Source: Amycolatopsis alkalitolerans (GTDB lineage Bacteria > Actinomycetota > Actinomycetes > Mycobacteriales > Pseudonocardiaceae). Taken from it: a DNA stretch of 64,000 nt. Positions 17,248 through 30,740 of the stretch are shown here, in pieces. Location of the stretch: assembly GCF_006152065.1 (NCBI RefSeq), contig NZ_VDFW01000014.1:1-64000 (forward strand), read 5' to 3'. Numbering within the stretch: position 1 is the stretch's first letter; each line of letters begins with the position of its first letter. The notes under the pieces were generated by a model. The model saw only the letters and a program-made list of their open reading frames with translations, made no database searches and was not told the DNA's origin. The position numbers were made by a program, and so were the translations under genes.

Positions 17248-18033
17248 ATGGAAACCTCAGCGGTGCGAGACGCCGCCGCGCGGTTGCTGCTCGCGTACGA
17301 CAAGGGCGAGCCCACCGCTCCGGTGATCGAGTCGTTCCCCGAGGCGACGGTCGCCGACGCCTACCGGATCCAGCAGGAACAGGTCCGGACGTGGGTCGAA
17401 CGCGGCGACGTGATCAAGGGGCACAAGGTCGGGCTCGCGTCGAAGGCCATGCAGCAGCAGATGGGCGTCGACCAGCCCGACTACGGTCACCTGCTGGCGG
17501 GGATGTTCCACCTCGAGCACCAGCCGATCAGCACGGCGTCGTTCCTGCAGCCACGGGTCGAGCCGGAGATCGGTTTCGTGCTGGGCGAGCGCTTGCGCGG
17601 GCCCGGCGTCACGGTCGCGGACGCGATCCGCGCCGTGGATTTCGTGGTACCGGCGCTGGAGATCGTGGCGTCACGGATCACGGACTGGAAGATCTCGATC
17701 GTCGACACCATCGCTGACAACGCGTCCTCGGGCGGGGTCGTACTGGGGAGCAAGCCGACGGCTCTGTCCGATGTGGACCTTCGGCTGGTGGGCTGCACGC
17801 TGCAGATCGGCGGTGATCTCGTGGCGACGGGTGCGGGCGCCGCGGTCCTCGGCTCGCCCGTCAACTCGCTCGTGTGGCTGGCGAACACGGTCGGCCCGCT
17901 GGGCGTCGACCTCGAGCCCGGGCACGTCATCCTGCCCGGTTCGATGACCCGGGCCTACCCGGTCCAGGCAGGCGACACGGCCTTCGCCGACATGGGCCCC
18001 CTGGGCACCGTCACCGCGATCTTCACCCCCTGA
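17248..18033 (+). CDS. 2-keto-4-pentenoate hydratase family protein
   Basis: A 261-residue member of the fumarylacetoacetate-hydrolase-like fold. It shows ADAYRIQQEQV, GHKVGLASKAMQQQMG, the metal-ligand region RVEPEIGFVLGERL, and ASRITDWKISIVDTIADNAS, all typical of MhpD/HpaH/XylJ hydratases and the related oxalocrotonate decarboxylases that act in meta-cleavage pathways for aromatic compounds. No other meta-cleavage genes lie in the window, so its pathway is unknown. ATG 17248 is well placed; it is divergent from the FAD/Fe-S gene. Confidence 0.88.
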   Translation: METSAVRDAAARLLLAYDKGEPTAPVIESFPEATVADAYRIQQEQVRTWVERGDVIKGHKVGLASKAMQQQMGVDQPDYGHLLAGMFHLEHQPISTASFLQPRVEPEIGFVLGERLRGPGVTVADAIRAVDFVVPALEIVASRITDWKISIVDTIADNASSGGVVLGSKPTALSDVDLRLVGCTLQIGGDLVATGAGAAVLGSPVNSLVWLANTVGPLGVDLEPGHVILPGSMTRAYPVQAGDTAFADMGPLGTVTAIFTP

Positions 18034-18087
18034 CCCGCACCGCACCCCCACCCCGCTCGAGAGGGTTCGGCGTCTCGAAGGTAGATC

Positions 18088-20094
18088 TCAGTGGGGGGTG
18101 GGGTGGCCTAGTTTGGTGAGCCAGAGGCGGAAGAGGCGGTGCAGGGATTCGGCGCCGACGAGGGCGCCCGGGGGTTCGAACTCCTGCGGGTAGATCAGGA
18201 ACGCCCGCTCCTGCGGGCCGCCGAAACCGCCGTGCGAACCGACATGCGGCTCGAACGGGGACGCCTCGTCGGTCTCCGGATCGTACCGGCTGTTGATCAT
18301 GACGTCCGCGCAGTGTGGGTACGAGTCCACCCGCTTCATCAGCTCGGCGGCGTGCGGCCCCAGCGGCGGCAGCGGGTCGTCGCCCACGACGAACCCGCTG
18401 TCCAGCCTGTGCAACCCGTCGCGCCCCAGCACCACGGGGCCGAACTCCTTGCTGCGCACCAGCATGAACCCGACCCCGGGGTGATCGACCAGCGTGGGCA
18501 GCAACTCCGGGTACTCCCGCTCGATCGTCTCCAGCTCGACGCGGCCTTCGTGGTCGGTGAACGAGACCATCGCGACATGCCCGGACACCGTGACGACGAC
18601 GCCCGGCGCCACCCGGTTCACCTCGGTCCGCCCGTCCGCCCGCAGCCGGTGCTCGATCCGCCCCGCGCGCGTCGCCCGGTCCCGCAGCCGTTGCGCGATC
18701 GGCCCGCCGCCGGAAACCTCCTCCACCGGACCGCCACACAGTCGCCCGATGAGGTCCTCGACCGGCTCGCCGAACCGGTCGGCGAACGCCCAGCCCTGTG
18801 TCTGCCCGTGATCGGACAGCACCACGAGGTGGTACTGCCGGGGCGCGAGCTTCGCCGCCCGGTACAGCCGCCCGATCTGCTGGTCGATCGCGCGGAGTAC
18901 CGCCAGTGAATCGAACCGCTCGATCCCGGAATGGTGCGCGACCTCGTCGTAGCCGAGGAAGTCCGCGTACACCACCGAACGCCCGGCGAGCATGTCCTCC
19001 AGCACGGCCGAAACGACGACGTCCCGCGCGATCACCGTGGTGCCCGGCCGCGCGAACGGGTAGATACCGCCTCGCTTGACCCTGGGCCGCACGCCGGCCC
19101 GGCGCTGCTTCGCCGCTGCCGACAGTTCGCGCCCCACGTCCATCAGTGCCGCCCCGAGGGTGTGCACGGCGTTCACCGGGTTCGCGAAGTACGTGTAGTA
19201 GCCGGCGCCGACCCGGTCGTCCCGCCGGCGCCGTAACCCCTTGGGCAGCAGCACCGAAACCGCGCTCATGGTGAGGCTGAAATGCGGCGCGTCCCCGGTG
19301 AACAGGTTGCCGTGGCTCGCGCCGTCGACCGCGAGCAGACCCCGCCCGTCGGAGTGCCGGCGCTCGATCTCCGCCGCGTCCCGCGGGTGCGCGCAGGCCA
19401 TCACGTGGTCGCGGTCCTTTTCGTACCAGCGGAAACCGAGGATGTCGTGGTTCGAGCCGTGCAGGATGCCGCTCACGCTCGAGCCGGTCTGCGAGCTCCA
19501 GTCGGTCCGCCACATCGACAGCTTGTGGCTGCCGGCCGCGAGCCACCGCGCGAGCGTCGGCATGTCCCCGTCACGCACGGCGCGACGCACCACGTCGTAG
19601 CCCAGCCCGTCGACCTGCAGGAAGATCACCCCCGGTGGCTGATCGGCGAGGTGGCCGGGGCCGCGCCGGCTGCGGCGGATCGCGCGGCGGAAGAAGATCT
19701 CGTCCTCGTCGATCGCGAGCACGCTGCTGACGATCGCGTTCACCACGGAAATCCCGAGCACGACAAGGATCCCCGTGCGCGGGCTGGCCACCTCGACCCC
19801 GGGCACCGCGGCGAGCGCGGCGAACGCGCCGGCGCCCAGCAACAGGAAACTGCCGATACCGAGCGTGAACAACGCGATCGGCAGCGCGACCCGCAGCACC
19901 AGCGGCCATACGACACTGGTCAGCAGGGACAGCAGCAGGGCGCACACGATCGGCTGCCACCACTGCGGCATGTCGAACCCGGCGAGCAGGAGATCCAGGC
20001 CGTGCAGGGCGAGCGCGACGGTCAGCAGCACGAGTGCCATGCGGGCGGCGGTGCGTCCACGCCGCAGCAGGCGCCCCCGTTCCGCTTCCGTCAT
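18088..20094 (-). CDS. Membrane-anchored alkaline-phosphatase-superfamily phosphodiesterase
   Basis: A 668-residue protein with three to four N-terminal transmembrane helices (about residues 18-150) and a cytoplasmic or surface type I phosphodiesterase/nucleotide pyrophosphatase domain. Metal-binding features are visible as VIFLQVDGLGYDVV (first Asp), TDWSSQTGSS (catalytic Thr/Ser region), YADFLGYDEVAHHSG and VVLSDHGQTQG. The final helix-rich tail ends LFRLWLTKLGH. The start overlaps the stop of the DedA-type gene (ATGA), which in turn overlaps an MBL-fold gene, giving a coupled three-gene operon. A role in turnover of a phosphodiester-linked envelope component is plausible but unproven. Confidence 0.85.
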   Translation of the reverse strand: MTEAERGRLLRRGRTAARMALVLLTVALALHGLDLLLAGFDMPQWWQPIVCALLLSLLTSVVWPLVLRVALPIALFTLGIGSFLLLGAGAFAALAAVPGVEVASPRTGILVVLGISVVNAIVSSVLAIDEDEIFFRRAIRRSRRGPGHLADQPPGVIFLQVDGLGYDVVRRAVRDGDMPTLARWLAAGSHKLSMWRTDWSSQTGSSVSGILHGSNHDILGFRWYEKDRDHVMACAHPRDAAEIERRHSDGRGLLAVDGASHGNLFTGDAPHFSLTMSAVSVLLPKGLRRRRDDRVGAGYYTYFANPVNAVHTLGAALMDVGRELSAAAKQRRAGVRPRVKRGGIYPFARPGTTVIARDVVVSAVLEDMLAGRSVVYADFLGYDEVAHHSGIERFDSLAVLRAIDQQIGRLYRAAKLAPRQYHLVVLSDHGQTQGWAFADRFGEPVEDLIGRLCGGPVEEVSGGGPIAQRLRDRATRAGRIEHRLRADGRTEVNRVAPGVVVTVSGHVAMVSFTDHEGRVELETIEREYPELLPTLVDHPGVGFMLVRSKEFGPVVLGRDGLHRLDSGFVVGDDPLPPLGPHAAELMKRVDSYPHCADVMINSRYDPETDEASPFEPHVGSHGGFGGPQERAFLIYPQEFEPPGALVGAESLHRLFRLWLTKLGHPTPH

Positions 20095-20687
20095 GACTCC
20101 ACCTTCGACCGGTTCCGGCGCCACTTCGCGACCAGGTTCACCACGGCCGTCACCACCAGCACCAGCACCGCGGCCAGCACGGTGGCGATCAGCGGCGAGT
20201 CGAAGATGCCTCCGCTCATCACCCCGAGCAGCGCGTACGCGACCGCCCACAAAACACAAGCCGCGAGCGTCGCCGGCAGCAACCGCCGCCACGGGTAGGC
20301 CACCGTGCCCGCCGCGAGCAGCACCGGGATCCGGCCGGCCGGGACGAGCCTGCCGATCACGACCAGCTGCCAGCCCCGCCGGTCGAACCGTTCCCGGGCG
20401 CTGATCAGCCGTTCGGGCCGCTGCCCGCGGGCGAGCCACCGGACCGCCGCGTCGCTGCCCAGCCGCGCGACCGCGAACGTGGTGACATCCCCCGCTCCCG
20501 CGCCGGCCGTGGCGAACATGAGCACCAGCGGCAGCGACAGGTGCGGGGTCGTCATCGCGACCGCGGCCGCGGCGCCGACGAGCGCCCCGGTGGGCACGAT
20601 CGGCACGATCGATCCGATCAGGACACCGAAAAAGAGGGTGGGATATCCGATCGACGACATGTTCGACCAGTCGAGCGCGAGCGTCAC
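20091..20687 (-). CDS. DedA/SNARE-associated-type membrane protein
   Basis: A 198-residue integral membrane protein from a GTG at 20687. It has the DedA-family layout: re-entrant/helical N-terminal segment (VPTGALVGAAAAVAM), a GAGAGDVTTFAVARLG segment, the G-R-x-x-P-x-x-R core as VIGRLVPAGRIPVLLAAGT, and a long C-terminal helix ending in a basic tail. Proteins of this family are implicated in lipid transport across the membrane. Both ends overlap neighbours by 4 nt, so it is coupled to the MBL-fold gene before it and to the phosphodiesterase after it. Confidence 0.87.
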   Translation of the reverse strand: MTLALDWSNMSSIGYPTLFFGVLIGSIVPIVPTGALVGAAAAVAMTTPHLSLPLVLMFATAGAGAGDVTTFAVARLGSDAAVRWLARGQRPERLISARERFDRRGWQLVVIGRLVPAGRIPVLLAAGTVAYPWRRLLPATLAACVLWAVAYALLGVMSGGIFDSPLIATVLAAVLVLVVTAVVNLVAKWRRNRSKVES

Positions 20688-21445
20688 CCGGTCACCTCGG
20701 CCAGTTCGACGCGCGCGCCGGGCCGGGTGACGAGCACCTCGGTATGCGCCGCCGCCGCGTCCGCGAACCGCCGGGGCGGCTCGGCGAGCAGGCGGCGCAT
20801 CTTCGATGTCCGGGCCAGACCCGGCACCGCGAGCGTGCCCCAGTGCACCGGGACGGTCACGCCGGGTTTGATCAGGCCGGTCGCTTCGGCCGCGCGCTCG
20901 GGATCGAGATGCCCGGGCCCGAGACTCGGCCCCCAGCCCCAAACGGGCAGGAGCGCGACGTCGATCGGCGGCAGTTCCCCCATGCCCTGGTGCAGATCCG
21001 TGTCCCCGGCGACGTAGACGCGGCGCGCACCGGACTCGACGACATGCCCGACCGCAGGCGCGTGCGGACCGTGCGTGAACCGTGGCCCCCAGCGATGCGC
21101 GGCGTGATCCGCGTGCACCGCGGTGACCGTCAGTTCACCGTCTTCGAGCCGTTCCCCGGCGCCCAGCTCGTCCACCCGCCGGAAACCCCGGCGCCGCAAC
21201 CAGTCCCCGGCCCCGCGCGGCACCACGATCCGCACGTCCGGGCCGAGCATGCGGAGCGAGGGCAGGTGCAGATGGTCACCGTGCAGATGCGAAATGAGCA
21301 CCAACTCGGTGCCTGCCCAGGATTCGGGCGGCAACGGCGGCACGACGCGCTTGAGACCGCCCACCTTCGGTGTCAGCACCGGGTCGGTGAGCACCACCCG
21401 GCCCGCTGTCTCCAGACGGACTGTCGAGTGGCCGAGAAAGCGCAT
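20684..21445 (-). CDS. MBL-fold metallo-hydrolase (UlaG/NAPE-PLD-like)
   Basis: A roughly 253-residue metallo-beta-lactamase-fold hydrolase. The zinc motif H-x-H-x-D-H is seen in ISHLHGDHLHLP, with GPRFTHG, YVAGDTDLHQGM (metal Asp) and VPVHWGT (last His) in order. Similar proteins are called L-ascorbate-lactonase-like or N-acyl-phosphatidylethanolamine phospholipase D-like; the substrate is unknown. I place the start at ATG 21445 (MRFLGHSTV) with GGAG upstream; a GTG at 21475 would add ten residues. It is the first gene of an operon with a DedA-type protein and a phosphodiesterase, hinting at lipid metabolism. Confidence 0.87.
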   Translation of the reverse strand: MRFLGHSTVRLETAGRVVLTDPVLTPKVGGLKRVVPPLPPESWAGTELVLISHLHGDHLHLPSLRMLGPDVRIVVPRGAGDWLRRRGFRRVDELGAGERLEDGELTVTAVHADHAAHRWGPRFTHGPHAPAVGHVVESGARRVYVAGDTDLHQGMGELPPIDVALLPVWGWGPSLGPGHLDPERAAEATGLIKPGVTVPVHWGTLAVPGLARTSKMRRLLAEPPRRFADAAAAHTEVLVTRPGARVELAEVTG

Positions 21446-21527
21446 GCCGAGTCCGTCCACTCCGTCATTATCCACAACCCGGACACGGCCACGGGGTGAG
21501 CGCGAGCGGGAACGGACGGTGGCTTGA

Positions 21528-21543
21528 GTAACACTACGGTTAC
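21528..21543. promoter_or_regulatory. Candidate GlnR box upstream of gltBD
   Basis: GTAAC-ACTACG-GTTAC fits the actinobacterial GlnR half-site pair GTnAC-N6-GnnAC (11-nt pitch). It lies in the divergent region between an MBL-fold gene and gltBD. Glutamate synthase is a nitrogen-assimilation enzyme and a sensible GlnR target. It is a perfect short dyad, so binding by another regulator is also possible. Confidence 0.5.
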
Positions 21544-21683
21544 TGGATCACTCGGCCACCCGGGTGGATCAAGGCCCTCTCCCACCCCCGGTTACGGGGC
21601 GTTTGCGCTGGTCACGCGGGGTACTTCAGGGGCGAAAGGAAACCGGGGCGATCGTCAACGCTTGCGTGGCATTTCCCACGTGG

Positions 21684-21703
21684 CGACATCGACGTATGTC
21701 GAT
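21684..21703. promoter_or_regulatory. Nested inverted repeats in the gltB upstream region
   Basis: Two overlapping dyads share the same bases: CGACAT-N6-ATGTCG (21684-21701) and ATCGAC-GTAT-GTCGAT (21688-21703). Such nested symmetry suggests a protein binding site or a slippable hairpin in the leader. No protein can be assigned. Confidence 0.4.
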
Positions 21704-22023
21704 AACAGCCAATTCACACTACTGTCATAAGACCCGGCGAACCCGGGGGTAACAACGCGCCGTGGAAACGGGTCGACCACACCCGGCTTTCCGCGCCCAA
21801 AACCGACGCCCGACGACGTGCACGACCGATGACGACCATGCGGCCACTCGCTGATGTGTGGCCGGGCGGTGAACGCTGCGCAGACCTCTGCCGCCCGCTC
21901 TCTCCGCCCGTAATCCCCTCTCGACTGACCATCGCGGCCCGGGACCACGCCGTTAACCAGGTCTGCCTAGACCTGCCCAATCGGGTGAACTCGTGCCGCC
22001 GACGCCCAAGGAGGCGGCCAGCC

Positions 22024-26545
<4,522 letters not shown>

Positions 26546-26553
<8 letters not shown>

Positions 26554-28000
26554 CCCAAAAGGGTTTCTCACCACTGGGCGGGAAACCCCGAAGAGCCGGC
26601 CGGTCGACATCCGGATCACGGACTGGCGTGAGGTCTACGAGGACTTCCATTCGACGAAACTGGAAAAACAGGCCGGGCGCTGTATGGACTGCGGGATCCC
26701 GTTCTGCCACCAGGGTTGCCCGCTGGCGAACCTGATTCCCGAGTGGAACACCCTGGTGTGGCGGGAAGACTGGCAGGACGCCATCGAGCGGCTGCACGCG
26801 ACGAACAACTTCCCGGAGTTCACCGGCACCCTGTGCCCGGCGCCGTGCGAGACCGCGTGCGTGCTCGGTATCAACGACGATCCGGTGACCATCAAGCGCG
26901 TGGAGATCTCCATTGTGGACCGTGCGTGGGAGGAAGGCTGGGTCACGCCGCAGCCGCCCAAAACCCGCACCGGCAAGAAGGTGGCGGTCGTCGGCTCGGG
27001 CCCGTCGGGGCTCGCGGCGGCGCAGCAGCTGACGCGCGCGGGGCACGACGTGGTCGTGTTCGAGCGGGCGGACGCGATCGGGGGGCTGCTGCGCTACGGG
27101 ATCCCGGCGTTCAAGATGGAGAAGTGGCGGCTCGACCGCCGTCTGGACCAGATGCGCGCGGAGGGCACGGAGTTCCGCGCGGGCGTGCACGTCGGCGTCG
27201 ACGTCACCGCGGAGGAGCTGCGTTCGTCCTACGACGCGGTGGTGCTGTCCGGCGGCGCGACGGCGTGGCGCGACCTGCCGATCCCCGGCCGCGAGGTGCC
27301 CGGTGTGTACCAGGCGATGGAGTACCTGCCGCCGGCGAACCGGGTCGCCGCGGGCACGCTCGAGTCGACGCCGATCTCCGCCGAGGGCAAGCATGTGGTG
27401 GTGATCGGCGGCGGTGACACGGGTGCGGACTGCGTCGGCACCGCGCACCGGCAGGGCGCGGCTTCGGTGACGCAGCTGGAGATCATGCCGCGGCCGCCGC
27501 AGTCGCGTTCGGACGCTCACCCGTGGCCGACGTACCCGATGATCTACCGGGTTTCCTCGGCTCACGAGGAAGGCGGCGAGCGGCTGTACTCGGTGAACAC
27601 GCAGGAATTCCTCGCCGACGCCGACGGGAACCTGCGGGCGCTGCGCCTGGTCGAGGTACGCAACGAGGGCGGCAGGTTCGTCCCGGTCGAGGGGACGGAC
27701 CAGGAGCTGCCGGCCCAGCTCGTGCTGCTGGCGATGGGTTTCGTCGGCCCGCAGCGCGAGGGTCTGCTCTCCGACCTCGGCGTCGAACTGGACGCTCGCG
27801 GCAACGTCGCCCGTGATCAGGCGTTCCGCACCAGTCTGGACAACGTGTTCGTGGCGGGCGACATGGGCCGCGGCCAGTCCCTGATCGTATGGGCGATCGC
27901 GGAAGGCCGTTCCGCCGCCGCGGCCGTGGACCGGTTCCTCGTCCCGGAGCGGGACGTGCTGCCGGCGCCGATCGCGCCTACGGACCGGCCGATCACGTGA
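26546..28000 (+). CDS. gltD: Glutamate synthase small subunit
   Basis: A 484-residue FAD- and Fe-S-containing subunit that passes electrons from NADPH to GltB. Two cysteine clusters for 4Fe-4S centres lie at the N terminus ([19 protein letters not shown] and [16 protein letters not shown]), followed by the FAD motif [16 protein letters not shown] and the NADPH motif [15 protein letters not shown]; the C-terminal [18 protein letters not shown] segment is typical. It overlaps gltB by 8 nt, so the two are translationally coupled. A stem-loop follows the gene. Confidence 0.97.
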
Positions 28001-28028
28001 GCGCGTAGCAACCGTCGGGCGGGCGCCC

Positions 28029-28058
28029 GGGTCCGTGCCGTGGCGAGGTCACGGACCC
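28029..28058 (+). terminator. Stem-loop after gltD
   Basis: GGGTCCGTG (28029-28037) and CACGGACCC (28050-28058) form a perfect 9-bp stem with a 12-nt loop, 28 nt after the gltD stop. There is no T-tract, so termination is likely but not proven. Confidence 0.5.
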
Positions 28059-28136
28059 CGCCCGGCGGTTCCGGCACGTCACGCAGGACATAGGACGTTC
28101 GACGCGTCGGCTCGACCCCCGGCTTGTGCGGCGCCG

Positions 28137-28173
28137 TTGTCGATTGTTGACACGAGTTGTCCACGATCGACAA
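28137..28173. promoter_or_regulatory. Nested dyad in the gap before the DyP gene
   Basis: TTGTCGAT (28137-28144) is mirrored by ATCGACAA (28166-28173), enclosing a second imperfect dyad GACA-N5-TGTC. The whole gap from 28001 to 28441 (441 nt) contains no recognisable gene; this dyad and the gltD stem-loop are the only structures I see. It may be an operator for a GntR- or MarR-type regulator controlling the DyP gene. Confidence 0.4.
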
Positions 28174-28441
28174 GCGGATCGAGGATGGTGCAGTCGCCGA
28201 AGCGCGGCGATCGTGCCGGTCTCCCCTTCGAGGCGCATCGGCTGGTCCACGCCGCAGCCAGGCCACGACCCGATCCAGCGCGGTGGCATGCGTCGGCCAG
28301 AACACGCCCGGCGGCCCACCCTGCAGGCCGGTCAGTGAACCGCCGCTGCGACATCCGGGTGAACGTGGCGCCCGGACGCATCTGCGCGAACCATCGCCGC
28401 CACTTAGGGGGACAGGCACGTTCCTCAAGGAGGGGGTTCCC

Positions 28442-29836
28442 ATGGCCGTTGACCTGTCCACCCCGCTGTCCTGGAAGTCCGCCACCGGCGACGCCGCGAC
28501 CATGCTGGACGAATTGCAGCCCAACATCGTCAAGGCGCACGTGCGCGATCACCTGTCGGTGCTGTTCCTCGGTTTCGGTGACGCCGGGGAGGCGAAGGCC
28601 TTCCTCAGGGCGCTCGCCGGGCTGATGAAGTCCGCGAAACAGCACCTCGAGGAGGTCGAGGCGTTCAAAGCCGGCCAGGGCGGCGGCAGGCCGTACGTCG
28701 GTGCCGGGTTGAGTTCGGCGGGGTACGCGAAGCTGGGAATCACCGCCGTGCCGGGGGATCCGTCGTTCCAGGGCGGCGCGAAGAACGCCGTGGAGAACCT
28801 GACCGATCCGCCGGTCGGGTCCTGGGAGCAGCCGTACCAGCAGGCGATCGACGCCGTGGTGCTGATCGGTGACGCAAATGCCGCGGCGGCGGAGGCGACG
28901 CGGGCGGAGGTGCTGGGCCTGCTTCCGCCGTCGGTCACCGTGCTGGGCGAGGAAACCGGAACCGGGCGCGTCAACGCCAACGGCGACGGGATCGAGCACT
29001 TCGGTTACGTGGACGGGCGCAGCCAGCCGCTGTTCCTCACCGAGGAGATCGAAACCGAGCGTGACACCACCGACGGTATCAACGAATGGAATCCCTCGGC
29101 CTCGTTGAGCCAGATCCTCGTGCCCGATCCCGCCGCGCCCGATCCGGGCGTGCATTTCGGCAGCTATCTCGTTTTCCGGAAACTCGAACAGAATGTGCGG
29201 CTGTTCAAGCAGGCGGAACAGCATCTGGCCGAGCAACTGGCACTGACCGGCGAAGACGCCGAACGGGCCGGCGCCATGCTGATCGGCCGTTTCGAGGACG
29301 GGACGCCGCTCGTCGTGCAGAGCGCAGCCGGTGCGCACAGCCCGGTCGAGAACGATTTCAGCTACGACAGCGACAAGCTCGCGCAGAAATGCCCCTTCCA
29401 GGCGCACATCCGCAAGACGAACCCGCGCGGATCGGGCGGCGCCGAGCCGCCGGAAGCCGAGCGTGCGCACCTGATGGCGCGGCGAGGGCAGACCTACGGG
29501 CAGCGCACCGACGACCCGAACGGCGACGTGCCGCCGGAGTACCGGCCGGAAAACGGCGTCGGGCTGCTGTTCATGGCCTTCAACAGCAGTCTGGGCAACC
29601 AGTTCGAGTTCACGCAGCGGTTGTGGGCGAACAACGCCGGCTTCCCGGTCACCCCGGACGGTTCGCGGCCTGGTCTGGACCCGGTCATCGGCCAGGGCGA
29701 GCGGCCCGGTTCGAACTATTCCCGCGATTGGGGGCACAACGATTTCCAGGCCGTCGATCCGATACCCCAGGCGGTCACGCTCCTGGGCGGAGAATACTTC
29801 TTCGCGCCGTCGCTTGCCTTCCTTCGCGGTCTGTGA
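28442..29836 (+). CDS. DyP-type heme peroxidase family protein
   Basis: A 464-residue dye-decolorizing-type peroxidase. The signature G-x-x-D-G is present as GYVDGRSQP (about residue 190), and the proximal heme histidine region reads QAHIRKTNPR. This is a longer DyP form (classes C/D-like) than the bacterial A/B types and has no twin-arginine signal, so it probably acts in the cytoplasm or leaves by another route. Such enzymes oxidise bulky phenolics and dyes with peroxide. The ATG at 28442 follows an AAGGAGGGGG site. It stands alone; the next gene is a DeoR regulator on the same strand. Confidence 0.88.
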   Translation: MAVDLSTPLSWKSATGDAATMLDELQPNIVKAHVRDHLSVLFLGFGDAGEAKAFLRALAGLMKSAKQHLEEVEAFKAGQGGGRPYVGAGLSSAGYAKLGITAVPGDPSFQGGAKNAVENLTDPPVGSWEQPYQQAIDAVVLIGDANAAAAEATRAEVLGLLPPSVTVLGEETGTGRVNANGDGIEHFGYVDGRSQPLFLTEEIETERDTTDGINEWNPSASLSQILVPDPAAPDPGVHFGSYLVFRKLEQNVRLFKQAEQHLAEQLALTGEDAERAGAMLIGRFEDGTPLVVQSAAGAHSPVENDFSYDSDKLAQKCPFQAHIRKTNPRGSGGAEPPEAERAHLMARRGQTYGQRTDDPNGDVPPEYRPENGVGLLFMAFNSSLGNQFEFTQRLWANNAGFPVTPDGSRPGLDPVIGQGERPGSNYSRDWGHNDFQAVDPIPQAVTLLGGEYFFAPSLAFLRGL

Positions 29837-29895
29837 GTAAACGGCCAACCGGACACCGATTTCCTTTCTGCGGGAGAGACGGGTAGTAGTTAGAC

Positions 29896-30675
29896 GTGGA
29901 CCGGCACGAGCGCCTGAACGCGTTGCTGGAAATGGTCGGGCAGCGCGCCAGAATAGACGTCGAAGAAAGCGCGAGAGAACTCCGGGTTTCTCCCGCGACG
30001 ATCCGGCGCGACCTCGATCATCTGGCCGGCCGGCAATTGCTGACCCGGACGCGCGGCGGGGCCACGGCGAGCAATGTCGCCTATGATCTGCCGTTACGCC
30101 AGAAAACGGCGGGTCATGCCGCGCAGAAGCACCGGATCGGGCTGGCGGCGGCGCGCCTGGCGCACCGCGGAATGGTCATCGGCATCGCCGGGGGCACCAC
30201 CGCGACCGAGGTCAGCCGGGCGCTGGCCACCCGGCCGGAGTTCAACGAGGGGGACGCCACGCTCACGGTGGTCACGAACGCGCTGAACATCGCGCACGAA
30301 CTGACGCTGCGGCCGAGCATCAAGGTCGTGACCACCGGTGGCGTCGCCCGTACCCGGTCGTTCGAACTGACCGGCCCGCTGGCGGCGCCGGTACTGAACG
30401 AGCTCAGCCTGGACCTGGTGTTCATCGGCGCCGGTGCGGTCGACCCCGTGCGTGGCCTCTACGCCGGCCACGAAGCGGAGGCCAGCGTCAACCGCCTGTT
30501 CACCAGGCACGCGCAGAAGGTCGTCGCGGTCGCGGACAGCTCGAAACTCGGCGCATTCGCGTTCGCCCGGATCTGCGGGCCGGCGGACATCCAGACACTG
30601 ATCACCGACACCGACGCGGATCCCGCGCAGGTGGCCGCCTTCGAGCGGGCGGGCGTCGAGGTGATCAGGGCGTGA
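29896..30675 (+). CDS. DeoR-family transcriptional regulator
   Basis: A 259-residue repressor of the sugar-metabolism type. The N-terminal DeoR helix-turn-helix is at about residues 18-50 (IDVEESARELRVSPATIRRD), followed by the sugar-phosphate-binding DeoRC domain containing the GGTTATEVSRAL phosphate loop and DLVFIGAGAVD. Translation starts at GTG 29896. No sugar-catabolic genes are adjacent, so its target is unknown; the DyP gene before it and the cobalt transporter after it are not usual partners. Confidence 0.9.
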   Translation: MDRHERLNALLEMVGQRARIDVEESARELRVSPATIRRDLDHLAGRQLLTRTRGGATASNVAYDLPLRQKTAGHAAQKHRIGLAAARLAHRGMVIGIAGGTTATEVSRALATRPEFNEGDATLTVVTNALNIAHELTLRPSIKVVTTGGVARTRSFELTGPLAAPVLNELSLDLVFIGAGAVDPVRGLYAGHEAEASVNRLFTRHAQKVVAVADSSKLGAFAFARICGPADIQTLITDTDADPAQVAAFERAGVEVIRA

Positions 30676-30706
30676 CGACCGCCCCGAATGTGACGATTTC
30701 CGCGCA

Positions 30707-30735
30707 TTGACCCAGATTCGCGCGTGGTTTACTTT
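30707..30735 (+). promoter_or_regulatory. Sigma-70-type promoter of the cbtBA transcript
   Basis: TTGACC (30707-30712) and TACTTT (30730-30735) are separated by 17 nt, just upstream of the B12 riboswitch. Transcription would start near 30741, so the riboswitch would be at the very 5' end of the mRNA. Confidence 0.6.
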
Positions 30736-30740
30736 GAAAC

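Larger units (their letters stand above)
21476..22023. other. Divergent intergenic region between the MBL-fold gene and gltB
   Basis: About 550 nt with no convincing gene. The long open frame starting at 21829 is merely an N-terminal extension of gltB lacking homology. The region holds a GlnR-box-like GTAAC-N6-GTTAC at 21528, a nested dyad at 21684-21703, and an AAGGAGG ribosome-binding site at 22007-22013 for gltB. The length suggests a long gltB leader or several regulatory inputs. Confidence 0.6.

Noticed and set aside
18023..19546. A 507-codon minus-strand frame within the phosphodiesterase gene
   Set aside because: It is a frame-shifted shadow of the phosphodiesterase, extremely Arg/Gly-rich and without motifs.
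21749..21769. A second GlnR-type pair, GTAAC and GAAAC
   Set aside because: The half-sites are 16 nt apart start to start instead of 11, so the spacing does not fit.
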